A DNA stretch of 64,000 nucleotides from Timema cristinae (GCA_039000515.1 JBCFYV010000100.1:54497433-54561432); one strand, 5' to 3'; counted from the first letter of the stretch, positions 44,202-54,776 are shown. The notes: a model not told the origin generated them from the sequence alone. A program made the numbers and translations.

Positions 44202-44764
44202 TTCTAATAAAAAGTGCTCTATTGCCGATTCGAACAGAGTGTAACTTGCGCGTGTCCGATATTTCTCCCGGACTGTCACCGCGGGTGGGCCCGGGTGATG
44301 GAATACTGATCAGGGTAACTAACTGCTCTCCCTTAACATCAGGGTTGACAGCGAGAGGCTAGCGTGCCGACTCTGGGCCCGAGTCGGACCAATGACACTG
44401 TCGAGATAAAGATGAACAAGGTGGCATCGTAACAAATATATTTGTGGGCGTTCTGGACGCTTCGGCATCCGCGACATTAATAAAACACAAAGATTTTTTC
44501 TCTCTCTCTATCAGTTGAGTCATTCGTACTGTAATTCAAGAAGGGCGCTATTAAGATCCGTATTTTAACTGGTTTTTTTTATAACCAACAAAGTCTTTCT
44601 TAAGTAGAGATATACTATAGAAATGAAATGCGATAGTTAACTGTTTCTCGTATCAAAAGAAAAGTATATATACCTGCACGTATCAACGAAATATTTCAAA
44701 GTATTTCATTGGTTTCAATTCCACTGTTTTCTAAAGTAGAATAGAGGAAACCGGATAACACTGT

Positions 44765-45708
44765 AACGTCTGGTTCAAACTGTGTTACCTACCTAATTTA
44801 GTTTTATCTGTGGGGTGAGACGGGCTCTTAAGACGTCTGGTTCTAGCTGTATTACTTACCTTAGTTAGGTGTTATCTGTGGGGTGAGACGAGCTCTTAAG
44901 ACGTCTGGTTCTAGCTGTATTACCTACCTAAGTTAGGTGCTATCTGTGGGGTGAGATGGGCTCTTAAGACGTCTGGTTCTAGCTGTATTACTACCTAAGT
45001 TAGATGTTATCTGTGGGGTGATGACGGGCTCTTAAGACGTCTGGTTCTAGCTGTATTACCTACCTAAGTTAGGTGTTATCTGTGGGGTGAGACGGGCTCT
45101 TAAGACGTCTGGTTCTAGCTGTATTACTACCTAAGTTAGTGTTATCTGTGGGGTGAGACGGGATCTTAAGACGTTGGTTCTAGCTGTATTACCTACCTAA
45201 GCTAGGTGTTATCTGTGGGGTGAGACGGGCTCTTAAGACGTTGGTTCTAGCTGTATACCTACCTAAGTTAGGTGTTATCTGTGGGGTGAGACGGGCTCTT
45301 AAGACGTCTGGTTCTAGCTGTATTACCTACCTAAGTTAGGTGTTATCTGTGGGGTGAGACGGGCTCTTAAGACGTCTGGTTCTAGCTGTATTACCAACCT
45401 AAGTTAGGTGTTATCTGTGGGGTGAGACGGGCTCTTAAGACGTCTGGTCTAGCTGTATTACCAACCTAAGTTAGGTGTTATCGTGGGTGAGACGGGCTCT
45501 TAAGACGTCTGGTTCTAGCTGTATTACCTACCTAAGTTAGGTGTTATCTGTGGGGTGAGACGGGCTCTTAAGACGTCTGGTTCTAGCTGTATTACCTACC
45601 TAAGTTAGGTGTTATCTGTGGGGTGAGACGGGCTCTTAAGACGTCTGGTTCTAGCTGTATTACCTACCTAAGTTAGGTGTTATCTGTGGGGTGAGACGGC
45701 TCTTAAAC
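44765..45708 (+). repeat. 68-bp minisatellite, 14 units (locus 2)
   Basis: Same unit as at 25.5 kb, more homogeneous here. The array begins AACGTCTGGTTC after ACACTGT and ends GGCTCTTAA, at the same points of the unit as at locus 1. Several single-base deletions occur in C/T/G runs. Confidence 0.95.
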
Positions 45709-46142
45709 CGTGAGGAATGCAGGGTCGTAGCTAAAGGACAATAGGGCTGGAATGTCACCTCCTCTATTGGAGGGAATTGAAAAGACGGGGAAGATAGATT
45801 GGAGTGTTATTCAAGAACAAACAATTCAGACAATTATGAGACATTCCTTCTCTATCTTTCTGCTCCCTCTCCAACCAACATTCCAAACCAATTGCATTTT
45901 CTTATGTTTATCTTTCGCTATTCCTTTATTTTGTTTTATTAGTATAAGTTTTAAGGACTGGTGTTCGAGTCCCATTGTACAAGTTAATATTAAATATAAA
46001 GGAGGATGGATGAAAAGAAAATGATAAAGATTTCTTTCAAAGAAAGGGTGAAAATTTCACATAGAAAAACACCAACATTGTACTTAGTAAGTTAACGAAC
46101 CCCGGGTGCTCTAGTCAAAAGTAAAGCACACTTTTTTTTTTA
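45709..46142. other. No recognised gene
   Basis: The + ORF at 45752-46024 has no start or splice context worth calling. Confidence 0.4.
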
Positions 46143-46386
46143 CAGACACGTCCCACTACCTGTTTTTTTTTTGTCTATATACTAATAACGCTAGTGGAAT
46201 AGAAATGAGGAAGGTTGAATTTAGAGGGAGTGTACCCTCATTTGCGTGGAGATAGTGTAAAACAATTTTGGAAAACCCACCCTCAGTACACCTGACCGAG
46301 ATTCGAACCTATATATATTCCTGTTATCAGCGGTTTAGTCTAACACGAGGATGACGCCTTAGACCATGCGCCCACCGAAGCGGGTG
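46143..46386 (-). mobile_element. SINE-B copy
   Basis: ACAGACACGTCCCACTACC to CACCGAAGCGGGT. The CCCGTTCG of the tail is replaced by a T run. Confidence 0.8.
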
Positions 46387-46454
46387 TCGAACAAATCTAT
46401 TTGTTTAAATTACGGCACAGTTTGAAATGATTAAATACTTGCAACGGTGGGACA

Positions 46455-46688
46455 CGCGAATTAGACGTCAAAGCACATCTAGTCTGGTTTGCCGTTGACG
46501 TGAAAGGTTATGGTTCAAATCCCGGCTGGGTGTATTTGAGACAGTTCTTTCCTCTTCCGTCAATGGTTTCCCCGTTCACCTTACAAGTAAATGCGGACTC
46601 ATTTAATCTAAATTATACCTTTTACATCTTCCCACACTTGTTTAAACGGGTGGATAGCCTCGGAGAGATAATGTAAGACACGGTGAAT
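46455..46688 (+). mobile_element. SINE-B copy, decayed
   Basis: GTTATGGTTCAAATCCCGGC is the B-box region; the tail is reduced to GTAAGACACGGTG. Confidence 0.6.
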
Positions 46689-46734
46689 TTTTTTGTTTTA
46701 TAAAATCTAGAGTTAAGTTTTCAATGCAAATACA

Positions 46735-46860
46735 AATAAAAAAAAACTCTAAACGTTGATACCATTTTATTATATTATGTATTTATATTTATAGATAACA
46801 CCTATCAAAAGTGACAGCTGTAGATCACATAACGTGACGTATGAACAAGTGAAAAACCCG
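46735..46860 (+). mobile_element. MITE-5 copy
   Basis: GTTGATACCATTTTATTATA through AAAAGTGACAGCTGTAGATC to GTGACGTATGAACAAG. Confidence 0.6.
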
Positions 46861-46867
46861 TTTTGTT

Positions 46868-47120
46868 ACTAGGATGTTCTAATTAAGGCGTCACTCTCAC
46901 AATAAACTGGACTGCAGAGTACAGGAAGATCCGGGTTTAATCCTAACCAGGTGTACCGTGGATATTTCTCCCACCCAAATTAGTTTTCACTCTTTATTCA
47001 CGCAAATGCGGGTACACTTTCTCTAAATTCAAACTTCTCCGTAACTAGGATATTATCGTAGTCAGTACATATTATGTGAGCATAATCCGAACGAGAAATA
47101 AGACGCGGTGCAAATAAAAA
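46868..47120 (+). mobile_element. SINE-B copy
   Basis: CTAATTAAGGCGTCACTCTC to ATAAGACGCGGTGCAAAT; its head starts at a degraded A box. Confidence 0.75.
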
Positions 47121-47242
47121 AACAAAAAAAAAACCCCCTCTTTCCGGTTGTCAGACAAGTTCCTTCCTATGAAAATTGTACTGTATATGAAGGTAGAGGG
47201 GGAAAGTCACATTTCACACGTTTTTCAGGACTTTTTATATCT

Positions 47243-47510
47243 AAATATAACAGAGACCGCTTTTAACCATAATATAAGTTCATCAAGAAGGTCTCATGAT
47301 TGTCTAACAGATGGTAGCACTGACTCAATTTAAATATGACAGAGACCTCTTTTAACCATAATATAAAGTTTATTAGAAAGGTCTCCTGATTGTCTAAAAG
47401 ATGGCAGCACTAACGTAATTTAAATATGACAGAGGCCTCTTTTAACCATTATATATAGTGTATTAGAAAGGTCTCATATAGTCTAACAGATGGCAGCACC
47501 ATCTCAATTT
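47243..47510 (+). repeat. About 90-bp tandem repeat, 3 units, with CTCF-like motif
   Basis: Units start at about 47243, 47332 and 47422. Each has ACAGAG.CC.CTTTTAACCA, TAGAAAGGTCTC and a TCTAACAGATGGCAGCAC-type block. AGATGGCAG fits the core of the animal CTCF motif (AGRKGGCRS) in units 2 and 3; unit 1 has GGTAG. Confidence 0.75.
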
Positions 47511-48037
47511 GAGTTAAAATAGGACTTTACCCCTTTTCCCTTGTATCCTTCATATTTTATCTCAACTTATTAATTGTCTAGTATATTCGAGTACAAATTA
47601 TACCGGTTCCATTGAAGGGGGTTTTCACCCCTCTCCAACCCGAAAGTGGTTCTTCATTCATTCTTTATTTGAATTAGAAAGGCTTTCCCTTTTAACTACC
47701 CTTTTCATTACAGCCCCCCTCCATTTATGTAGTTAACATCTCTTGTAGTAAAAGTAAGCATTCATAGGGACAATGTAATATTCATTAAAAGAAACAGAAT
47801 AATTGTTACAATAAAAATAAAAATAGTATAAATTAATTAACACAAATTATTGTGGCCCAAAACATTATTTGGCACTTTGCAGATTCATTTCATAATTAAA
47901 TAAATTAAAAAGCATGTTACTATCGAGCTAGAAGCATTCTCGTGTTTCGTTCATTTCCCAGGTACACTCCGTTTACCCTGAAAGGTAGCAAGCTTATTTG
48001 CGACAGAAAGTTAACGCTTATACAAATATATTTTTTA
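47511..48037. other. A+T-rich sequence, nothing recognised
   Basis: No family repeat or coding signal. Confidence 0.45.
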
Positions 48038-48282
48038 TGACCACGTCTTCCTACCCATTCGGATTTATAAGCCGATTCGCTAACTATGTTAATGGTTTTA
48101 GGGATACAGTTTATATTTATAGAAAGTGTAGCAGCATTTGCGTGGAAGAGAATGTAAAACCATTTTAGGAAAACCGCCGTCAGTACATACGACCGAGATT
48201 CGAACCTTTAATACCCCGTCATCAACAGTCTAGTCTACTGCGAGACTAGCGTCTTAGAAAATGCAACCACCGAAGCGGGTGT
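48038..48282 (-). mobile_element. SINE-B copy
   Basis: GACCACGTCTTCCTACCCAT to CACCGAAGCGGGT. Confidence 0.85.
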
Positions 48283-48687
48283 CGACTAGTTACGTGTCCG
48301 AAAGGGGATGAGTTGAGGGGGAGGGGTATGGTGTGTGTTTGGACCACCACTCTGGTAGAGGCGCGGTTCCAGCTTGTAGCCTTTACTACGAACGTGTTGA
48401 AAAGTGAGTAGTTGTAAAACATCTAACCAGGCGATGCTGTTATCATTGAGGACTGCAACTAGCGGTATCCAGTGCCCGAAGGTCAACCTGGCTCAAGAAG
48501 TGAAGAGAAACTTCAGTAAGGCTGTGTATCTTTTTGTTTTCTTGTCCGTCCTCGGGAAGGGTTTGCCCCAAGAAAAAACATCTTTTGCCCCAATAATAAA
48601 GGGGCTTACTATTGTTTGTGAGTTGAATAAAAAAACAACTAGCAGTGAATTTATTTGGTACTTAAATCAATATAATATGTTTTATAC
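48283..48687. other. Unique sequence of moderate G+C; ORFs unsupported
   Basis: Opposed frames are open here (+ 48404-48739, - 48286-48486). Neither has both splice borders or a good start. Confidence 0.3.
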
Positions 48688-48899
48688 TCATGTCTTACTA
48701 CCCGTTTGGGTCCCACGTATGCTAATGTGTTGGGGATAAGAAAGGTTGAATTTAGATTAAGTGTAACCAAATTTGCGTGAAGGTAAAGTAAAAAAAACAC
48801 CCTTAGTTCATAGACCTGGATTCGAACCCCGATCTTACCGTCATTAGCATTCCAGTCTTATTGTGAGAGTGACGCCTTAGGCCATTTGACCATCGAATC
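48688..48899 (-). mobile_element. SINE-B copy, tail shortened
   Basis: TCATGTCTTACTACCCGTTT to GACCATCGAATC. Confidence 0.75.
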
Positions 48900-49029
48900 A
48901 AATTTAAATAAATTGAAGCAGTGTTATTTCATTTCTAGTTAACGAAATTAAAAATACTGTTTATTTAAGAGTTTTTTTTAACTATCGAGTTAAACACAAG
49001 GCTTATTAACGGCTAAATTTAAGGGACAT

Positions 49030-49370
49030 GGATTATAAATATCGAGAAGATATGCACCCGCATTAGCCAGAGGGACGAGAGAGTGTGTACATCCACAGTG
49101 CTAGGTCACATTTAGTACCCCTCTCCACACCAAATGTATGACTGGCCGGGATTCGAACTTCAACCTCCCACTCCACTGGCAAACCACAAAATCCAAAGAA
49201 ATGTAGAGGAAGTATACCCGCATTTTCGAGAAGAGAGAGTGAGAAACAATTTAGGTAAAACCCTCAAAATTACCCTAAAGGAAATTCGACCATCATGCTT
49301 CCTATCCATCAGCTAGCAAAGACTAGACGAGCTTGACGTCTTAGCCCTCGTAGCCACCGATACGGGTGTC
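49030..49370 (-). mobile_element. SINE-B fragments, two, decayed
   Basis: ATGCACCCGCATTAGCCAGA (49055) and GTATACCCGCATTTTCGAGA (49212) are two body blocks in the same orientation; the second keeps a head end (GCCACCGATACGGGT). Confidence 0.5.
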
Positions 49371-49667
49371 GAAGTATAGAAGCCGGACGTCTTTTCACGG
49401 GTTTATCGCCGACCTGTTTTCATATCCCGACAGGTGGCAGCCCTGCACTGAAAGGGAAAACGTGGTTATTTCTTGTCTTAGGTCTACCCGAGCCCTTACC
49501 CTAGCACAACTCAAAGAAACAGAGAGAAAGAATGACGTTAAGAGTCATGGTCCTAAACCCACAACCTACTATCATAGTCCTTACCGGTCTCACACAACGG
49601 CCCGTTTTTATTCCCGCTCATTCCAAACAATAAAAATACCTGAACATTAAAAAAAAAAGTTTCTCAG

Positions 49668-49768
49668 ACATACCCTCTCTGTTCTCGACTCTAGCCTCGG
49701 ACGCAGGTGGAGGTCAACTCGCCATCGAACTGACCGTGACCCCGGCACCCTGGTGCGAGGCTTTGCAG
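49668..49768 (+). CDS. Possible exon 4 of the unrecognised gene
   Basis: A 101-base G+C-rich segment between AAAGTTTCTCAG and CAG|GTATGG. Read with two leading bases it gives IPSLFSTLASDAGGGQLAIE then LTVTPAPWCEALQ, open throughout. Exon 3 ends with one spare base, and G + AC makes Asp, so the join is in phase; this happens by chance one time in three. The 35-kb distance and weak polypyrimidine tract (A-rich before TTTCTCAG) lower confidence. It could belong to another gene. Confidence 0.4.
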
Positions 49769-49964
49769 GTATGGAGGGAAAATAAATAACCGGTACTCTC
49801 TTTTCCTCTCTGGCATAACACGACCGGAACACGAGAGGAACAGTGGTCTATCTCCAGGACAAGTGTTGGTTTACCTTGATGTTGCGGTTTGTTTTATAGT
49901 TGTGTGTGTGTATGTGTGCGCACGATACATAGCTCGTCGTGAAGTTTGAATCCCGTCCTATAAC

Positions 49965-50305
49965 CGCTTCGGTGGCCGCACGGTCTAAGACGCTACTCTT
50001 ACATTTTACCAGACTACCGATGACGGTTAGATCGTTGTTCGTCGGGTGTCCTAAGGGTGGTTTTCCTAAATGGTTTCCCACTCTCTCTATCTCTCTCTCG
50101 TACGTTTTCTTTAAATTAAACCTTCCTCATCCCTAGCTCTTTAGCGTAATTAGTACAGTAGCCCCGTGGCTTCTTTGGTGCTGACTGACAGCTCCTTTTC
50201 AAAGCCATCAACTGTCAACTGTGATCTTTTGGCCAACCACCAAAGAAGCCATTTAACGATTGTATATATGTGTATAACCAGAATGGGAGTAAGACGTGGT
50301 GAAAG
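49965..50305 (+). mobile_element. SINE-B copy split by a MITE
   Basis: Head CCGCTTCGGTGGCCGCACGG and body run to TAGCGTAATTAGTA at 50155. After the MITE the tail resumes (GTGTATAACCAGAATGGGAG). The MITE is therefore younger than the SINE. Confidence 0.85.
50156..50252 (+). mobile_element. MITE-1 copy, short form, inside a SINE-B
   Basis: CAGTAGCCCCGTGGCTTCTT after a TA of the SINE. The right arm ends CACCAAAGAAGCCAT, with the final CAGTAGCCCC complement lost. Confidence 0.8.
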
Positions 50306-50337
50306 AAAATAATTCTGCTGATTGTTCTACACACTTT

Positions 50338-50532
50338 GGGCCAGTTTCATAGTCAAATTTAGTACGCCTCAAGTGCGGCGCTACACTAAGTACATGACGA
50401 CCCTACCTAACAGAATGAATGGCAGTTTCCTATGCGAGAACGGCCCATTCCATTCGAGTTTAGGTAGGTGTCGTCTTGTGTTTAGTGTAGCGCGCACTTG
50501 AGGCGTACTAAATTTGACTATGAAACTGGCCC
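50338..50532 (+). mobile_element. MITE-4 (PIF/Harbinger-like)
   Basis: Long terminal inverted repeats: GGGCCAGTTTCATAGTCAAA at the left and the complement ending TATGAAACTGGCCC at the right, extending about 50 bp through AGTACGCCTCAAGTGC. Flanks TTT/TTA allow a degenerate 3-bp duplication. No transposase. Class inferred from the terminus. Confidence 0.8.
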
Positions 50533-50675
50533 TTATTACAAAAAAGAAGACTAAAACTCGATGTCACCAGAGATTCGAACCAGTCTCTCTACCATGAAGG
50601 TAGAGGTCGCTGCGGTTTGGTGTTCGTTATATATAAGAGTTGACTATCATTGACTTGAACAACATTTCATGTGAA

Positions 50676-50712
50676 GGGGTGGTAAGACGCGGTGCTAGAA
50701 GAAGAAGAAGCA
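50676..50712 (+). mobile_element. SINE tail fragment
   Basis: GGTAAGACGCGGTGCTAGAA followed by a GAA repeat. Confidence 0.45.
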
Positions 50713-50755
50713 CCGACGTTTATAAAAAATACTGACATAAAAAACGCGTTCAACG

Positions 50756-50940
50756 CGAGGGTTGGAATGATGAGGTTAAGCTTTAAAGAGGAAATGCACT
50801 CGCGACGGTCGGACGGTCGGGACAGAGTGTGATTAGAAAAAAATCTTTAGAAACACGGCGGCTGGATTATAGCCCAGGACTATGGTCATCGGTGACCTTG
50901 TGTAGTGCGAGTCTATCACCTTAGACCACGTGGTCATTGG
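50756..50940 (-). mobile_element. SINE-B copy, decayed
   Basis: GAATGATGAGGTTAAGCTTT, AAATGCACTCGCGACGG and CACCTTAGACCACGTGGTCA follow the reverse SINE-B order with high divergence. Confidence 0.45.
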
Positions 50941-50985
50941 TCACCAGTTTATGTCATCACAGCTTACAAACTTAAGTGGAACAAA

Positions 50986-51229
50986 TCGCCTCTTACTACC
51001 TGTTCAGGTTGTACAGACCGGTACTAATTACGATAGCGAGTATGGGATGAGGAAGGTTGAACTTAGATTAAGTGTACTCACATTTACGTGGTGGGAGTGT
51101 GCTAAAATGTTTTGGTAAAAAAACACCCTCCGTACATCCGACCGAGACTCGAGCCCCGATCTCCCTGTCATCGGCAAGTCTAGTCCGACTCGAGAGTGAC
51201 GCCTTAGACCGTGCATACATCGAAGCAGG
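50986..51229 (-). mobile_element. SINE-B copy
   Basis: ATCGCCTCTTACTACCTGTT to CATCGAAGCAGG. Confidence 0.85.
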
Positions 51230-51554
51230 TTTTTGGTAGGTTTAAAAGTTCTTTCAGAATGATAATAGGAAGTCCGTGACTGAAGGCCTTTTATCTTACC
51301 AAGACAGTTCTATTCAGTAGTATTCTGGTACGAAATATAACCTTAAAGAACGGGCTTCGAATCAAAAACATAATAATCCTTTTTTTTTGCCATCGTAGGT
51401 GATCGATCCAAGGACATCCAAACCTTACGTCAACCACCCTGACTACCCTAGATGAAAGGGAGCTACTATCAAGTTTTGTAATAGGCCTGAAACCCCTGCT
51501 ATGGAATTAACAAGATAGAGAAAACATCCCACAGTTACAAAATATAATAAAATT
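51230..51554. other. No recognised feature
   Basis: Unique A+T-rich sequence. Confidence 0.4.
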
Positions 51555-51695
51555 AATCTCATATATTCATACGTCAAGTCATGTGATTTGCAGCTGTCAC
51601 TTTTGATACATACTATCAATACCTATAAAAATAACACTGATAGTTTGGTAAAATGTTATCAATGTTGACCGCAAACAAATAAGTTTTGTATTTTC
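51555..51695 (-). mobile_element. MITE-5 copy
   Basis: ATTCATACGTCAAGTCATGT, GATTTGCAGCTGTCACTTTT, AAAATGTTATCAATGTTGAC: the most complete reverse copy. Confidence 0.65.
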
Positions 51696-51999
51696 TAAAA
51701 GTTTCTTAAAGTGCAAAACACTACTTTAGGTGATTATCATGAAAGTGATAACAGCTAAGCTAACGAACTTAATTGTAAGAACAGAGCGTCAAACACAGCC
51801 AAGTGGTGAAAAGACTCGGTTGTTTTCCTCTGAATCACGAACAAATAGTGAAATACCACCACTTTCACCCAAATTATAACTAAAGGATTTGTTTTCAGTC
51901 GAGACGACCGATCTGGGTAATATCAAATGGTTACAGAAGATTATTTTTTAGGTGCGGTCTCTTTTTTACCCCCTTTTGAAAGAAAGTTTAGAGAATGTA

Positions 52000-52147
52000 T
52001 TATTATTATTATTAGCACCGCGTCTTACTACCCGTTCGGGTTATACGCACTTACGCTTATGTGTAATGGAAGGGTGATTGTGAGATGAAATGAAGGACCT
52101 ACAGTTTAACGTGGAATCCGAACCACGGAGGAGGCCTGGCATTCCCC
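52000..52147 (-). mobile_element. SINE-A copy, 5' truncated, with target duplication
   Basis: Flanked by TAGAGAATGTA (51989-51999 and 52148-52158). The sequence ends in the body at GGCCTGGCATTCCCC, so the whole tRNA-like head is missing. This is a genuine 5' truncation at insertion and not later loss. Confidence 0.95.
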
Positions 52148-52158
52148 TAGAGAATGTA

Positions 52159-52579
52159 GCTGCTCAAAGTTTATCTGATAAGCTGTTTTCAACCGGTGGT
52201 ACGCGTGAGTGTGAGAAGATGAAGGCTCAGGGGGCAATATTTTAAAACATTTCCAGCTAGAACATCTGCCAAAACTCGGTTCAAGAATTTACTGTGCACT
52301 ACTCGGAAAATATTATGTAGCTCAAAGTTAGCTCAACACATTATTTTTGTTCAATCGTTTGTGCTTTATTTTCTGCTCATATGTGAACGAAACTTAACAT
52401 TTGTGCTAAAAAAAAAGCACTATAAAAATAATTAATGTGGCCAAGCATTATTATGTTGAAGCACAAAACAGTAACAGACCTGTCGATAGATTAAACACGT
52501 CATAGTACTAATAATAATAATAATTTTCCAATTTTAGTTTCTTTATGATAGTGCTGGCCAACAGTCGTAAGATCAACAC
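52159..52579. other. No recognised feature
   Basis: Unique sequence between two SINE-A insertions. Confidence 0.4.
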
Positions 52580-52588
52580 TGAAAAGTA

Positions 52589-52877
52589 TATTATTGTCAC
52601 CGCGTCTTACTACCCGTTCGGGTTATACGCACTTACGCTAATGTGTAATGGTAGGGTGATTGTGAGATGAAATGAAGGAACTACAGTTTAACGTGAGATC
52701 CGAACCACGGTGGAGGCCTGGCATTCCCCACATTCACAAGTTGTGATTAATACACGTCTTGTCAGAGGCGAAGGAAGGGTTTGGTAATCAGATAAATCTG
52801 TGCCGTGACCGAGGATTGAACCCCGGACCCCAGCACAGAAGTCTGACACCTTACCTCTAGACCACCAGGTCACCCTT
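52589..52877 (-). mobile_element. SINE-A copy with target duplication
   Basis: Flanked by TGAAAAGTA (52580-52588 and 52878-52886). Complete. Confidence 0.95.
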
Positions 52878-53229
52878 TGAAAAGTACACCGGTATAGTAA
52901 CATGAGAAAACAAGATAAAAAAAAATATAGCTAAATAATTATATATACTGATGAATAGTTACGAAAAAATAGAAAATAATTATAAGAACATAAAATAACT
53001 GAAGAGTCATAAAGCATAAGTATTTAAAAAGTCTTATTGTAGCATCGGATGGTTTACGAAAGACACTAAACAACAAAAATAGACGAGACTTACCCCATTT
53101 GATTGCTGACTGGGGCTGCGTGGAAGAACGACACAAAACCGTCGGACGCACCTTCACGGTACCGGGAAAATAGAACACTGGCAGGGTAAAATGTGACGTG
53201 AGTGCAACGAACATCTTGAGTTGATTTGA

Positions 53230-54776
53230 CATGCGCAGTGAAGATATCCGCTTCGATAATGTTCCAGAACGGCCACGGACCTTCCCGGAGCTGTGTTGAC
53301 ATGCGCAGTGAAGATATCCGCTTCGATAATGTTCCCGAACGGCCACGGACCTTCCCGCAGCTGTGTTGGCATGCGCAGTGAAGATATCCGCTTCGATAAT
53401 GTTCCCGAACGGCCACGGACCTTCCCGGAGCTGTGTTGACATGCGCAGTGAATATATCCGCTTCGATAATGTTCCCGAACGGCCACGGACCTTCCCGCAG
53501 CTGTGTTGGCATGCGCAGTGAAGATATCCGCTTCGATAATGTTCCCGAACGGCCACGGACCTTCCCGGAGCTGTGTTGGCATGCGCAGTGAAGATATCCG
53601 CTTCGATAATGTTCCCGAACGGCCACGGACCTTCCCGGAGCTGTGTTGACATGCGCAGTGAAGATATCCGCTTCGATAATGTTCCCGAACGGCCACGGAC
53701 CTTCCCGGAGCTGTGTTGGCATGCGCAGTGAAGATATCCGCTTCGATAATGTTCCCGAACGGCCACGGACCTTCCCGGAGCTGTGTTGGCATGCGCAGTG
53801 AAGATATCCGCTTCGATAATGTTCCCGAACGGCCACGGACCTTCCCGGAGCTGTGTTGGCATGCGCAGTGAAGATATCCGCTTCGATAATGTTCCCGAAC
53901 GGCCACGGACCTTCCCGGAGCTGTGTTGGCATGCGCAGTGAAGATATCCGCTTCGATAATGTTCCCGAACGGCCACGGACCTTCCCGGAGCTGTGTTGAC
54001 ATGCGCAGTGAAGATATCCGCTTCGATAATGTTCTAGAACGGCCACGGACCTTCCCGGAGCTGTGTTGGCATGCGCAGTGAAGATATCCGCTTCGATAAT
54101 GTTCCCGAACGGCCACGGACCTTCCCGCAGCTGTGTTGGCATGCGCAGTGAAGATATCCGCTTCGATAATGTTCCCGAACGGCCACGGACCTTCCCGGAG
54201 CTGTGTTGGCATGCGCAGTGAAGATATCCGCTTCGATAATGTTCCCGAACGGCCACGGACCTTCCCGGAGCTGTGTTGGCATGCGCAGTGAAGATATCCG
54301 CTTCGATAATGTTCCCGAACGGCCACGGACCTTCCCGCAGCTGTGTTGGCATGCGCAGTGAAGATATCCGCTTCGATAATGTTCCCGAACGGCCACGGAC
54401 CTTCCCGGAGCTGTGTTGGCATGCGCAGTGAAGATATCCGCTTCGATAATGTTCCCGAACGGCCACGGACCTTCCCGGAGCTGTGTTGGCATGCGCAGTG
54501 AAGATATCCGCTTCGATAATGTTCCCGAACGGCCACGGACCTTCCCGGAGCTGTGTTGGCATGCGCAGTGAAGATATCCGCTTCGATAATGTTCTAGAAC
54601 GGCCACGGACCTTCCCGGAGCTGTGTTGACATGCGCAGTGAAGATATCCGCTTCGATAATGTTCCCGAACGACCACGGACCTTCCCGGAGCTGTGTTGGC
54701 ATGCGCAGTGAAGATATCCGCTTCGATAATGTTCTAGAACGGCCACGGACCTTCCCGGAGCTGTGTTGGCATGCGC
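53230..54776 (-). repeat. 70-bp minisatellite, about 22 units, very homogeneous
   Basis: Read on +, the unit is CATGCGCAGTGAAGATATCC, GCTTCGATAATGTTCCCGAA, CGGCCACGGACCTTCCCGGA, GCTGTGTTGG. Units differ at few sites (GGAG/GCAG, TTGG/TTGA, CCCG/CTAG). The minus strand has no stop in any frame and 70 is one more than a multiple of 3, so three overlapping ORFs of up to 528 codons arise, each cycling through the three readings (e.g. NIIEADIFTAH). They share one peptide set and are best read as non-coding. Each unit has TTCCCGAA (or TTCTAGAA) and GCATGCGCA. Confidence 0.95.

Larger units (their letters stand above)
43165..44537. mobile_element. Inverted-repeat element (1.37 kb) filled with SINEs
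   Basis: The left arm 43165-43258 (TACGAATGACTCAGCTACTA, CAGATGCCGAAGCGTCC) pairs with the right arm 44442-44537 (GGACGCTTCGGCATCCGCG, TGAGTCATTCGTACTGTAAT). The arms are about 95 bp, clearly similar but diverged. Between them lie at least three SINE-B copies, so the original element was shorter. No transposase is visible; class unknown. Confidence 0.65.

Noticed and set aside
44012..44362. 116-codon + ORF
   Set aside because: Begins in a decayed SINE-B and continues in the inverted-repeat element. The end looks coding-like, but there is no splice or start evidence.
52939..54702. Minus ORFs of 222-528 codons as a large protein-coding gene
   Set aside because: All three frames are open only because the 70-bp unit lacks stops. 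The peptides are the same set in rotated order. I keep only the note about a donor-like site at the unique end.
53230..54776. CRISPR array
   Set aside because: Units are directly adjacent with no variable spacers, and the DNA is eukaryotic; the same applies to all other tandem arrays.
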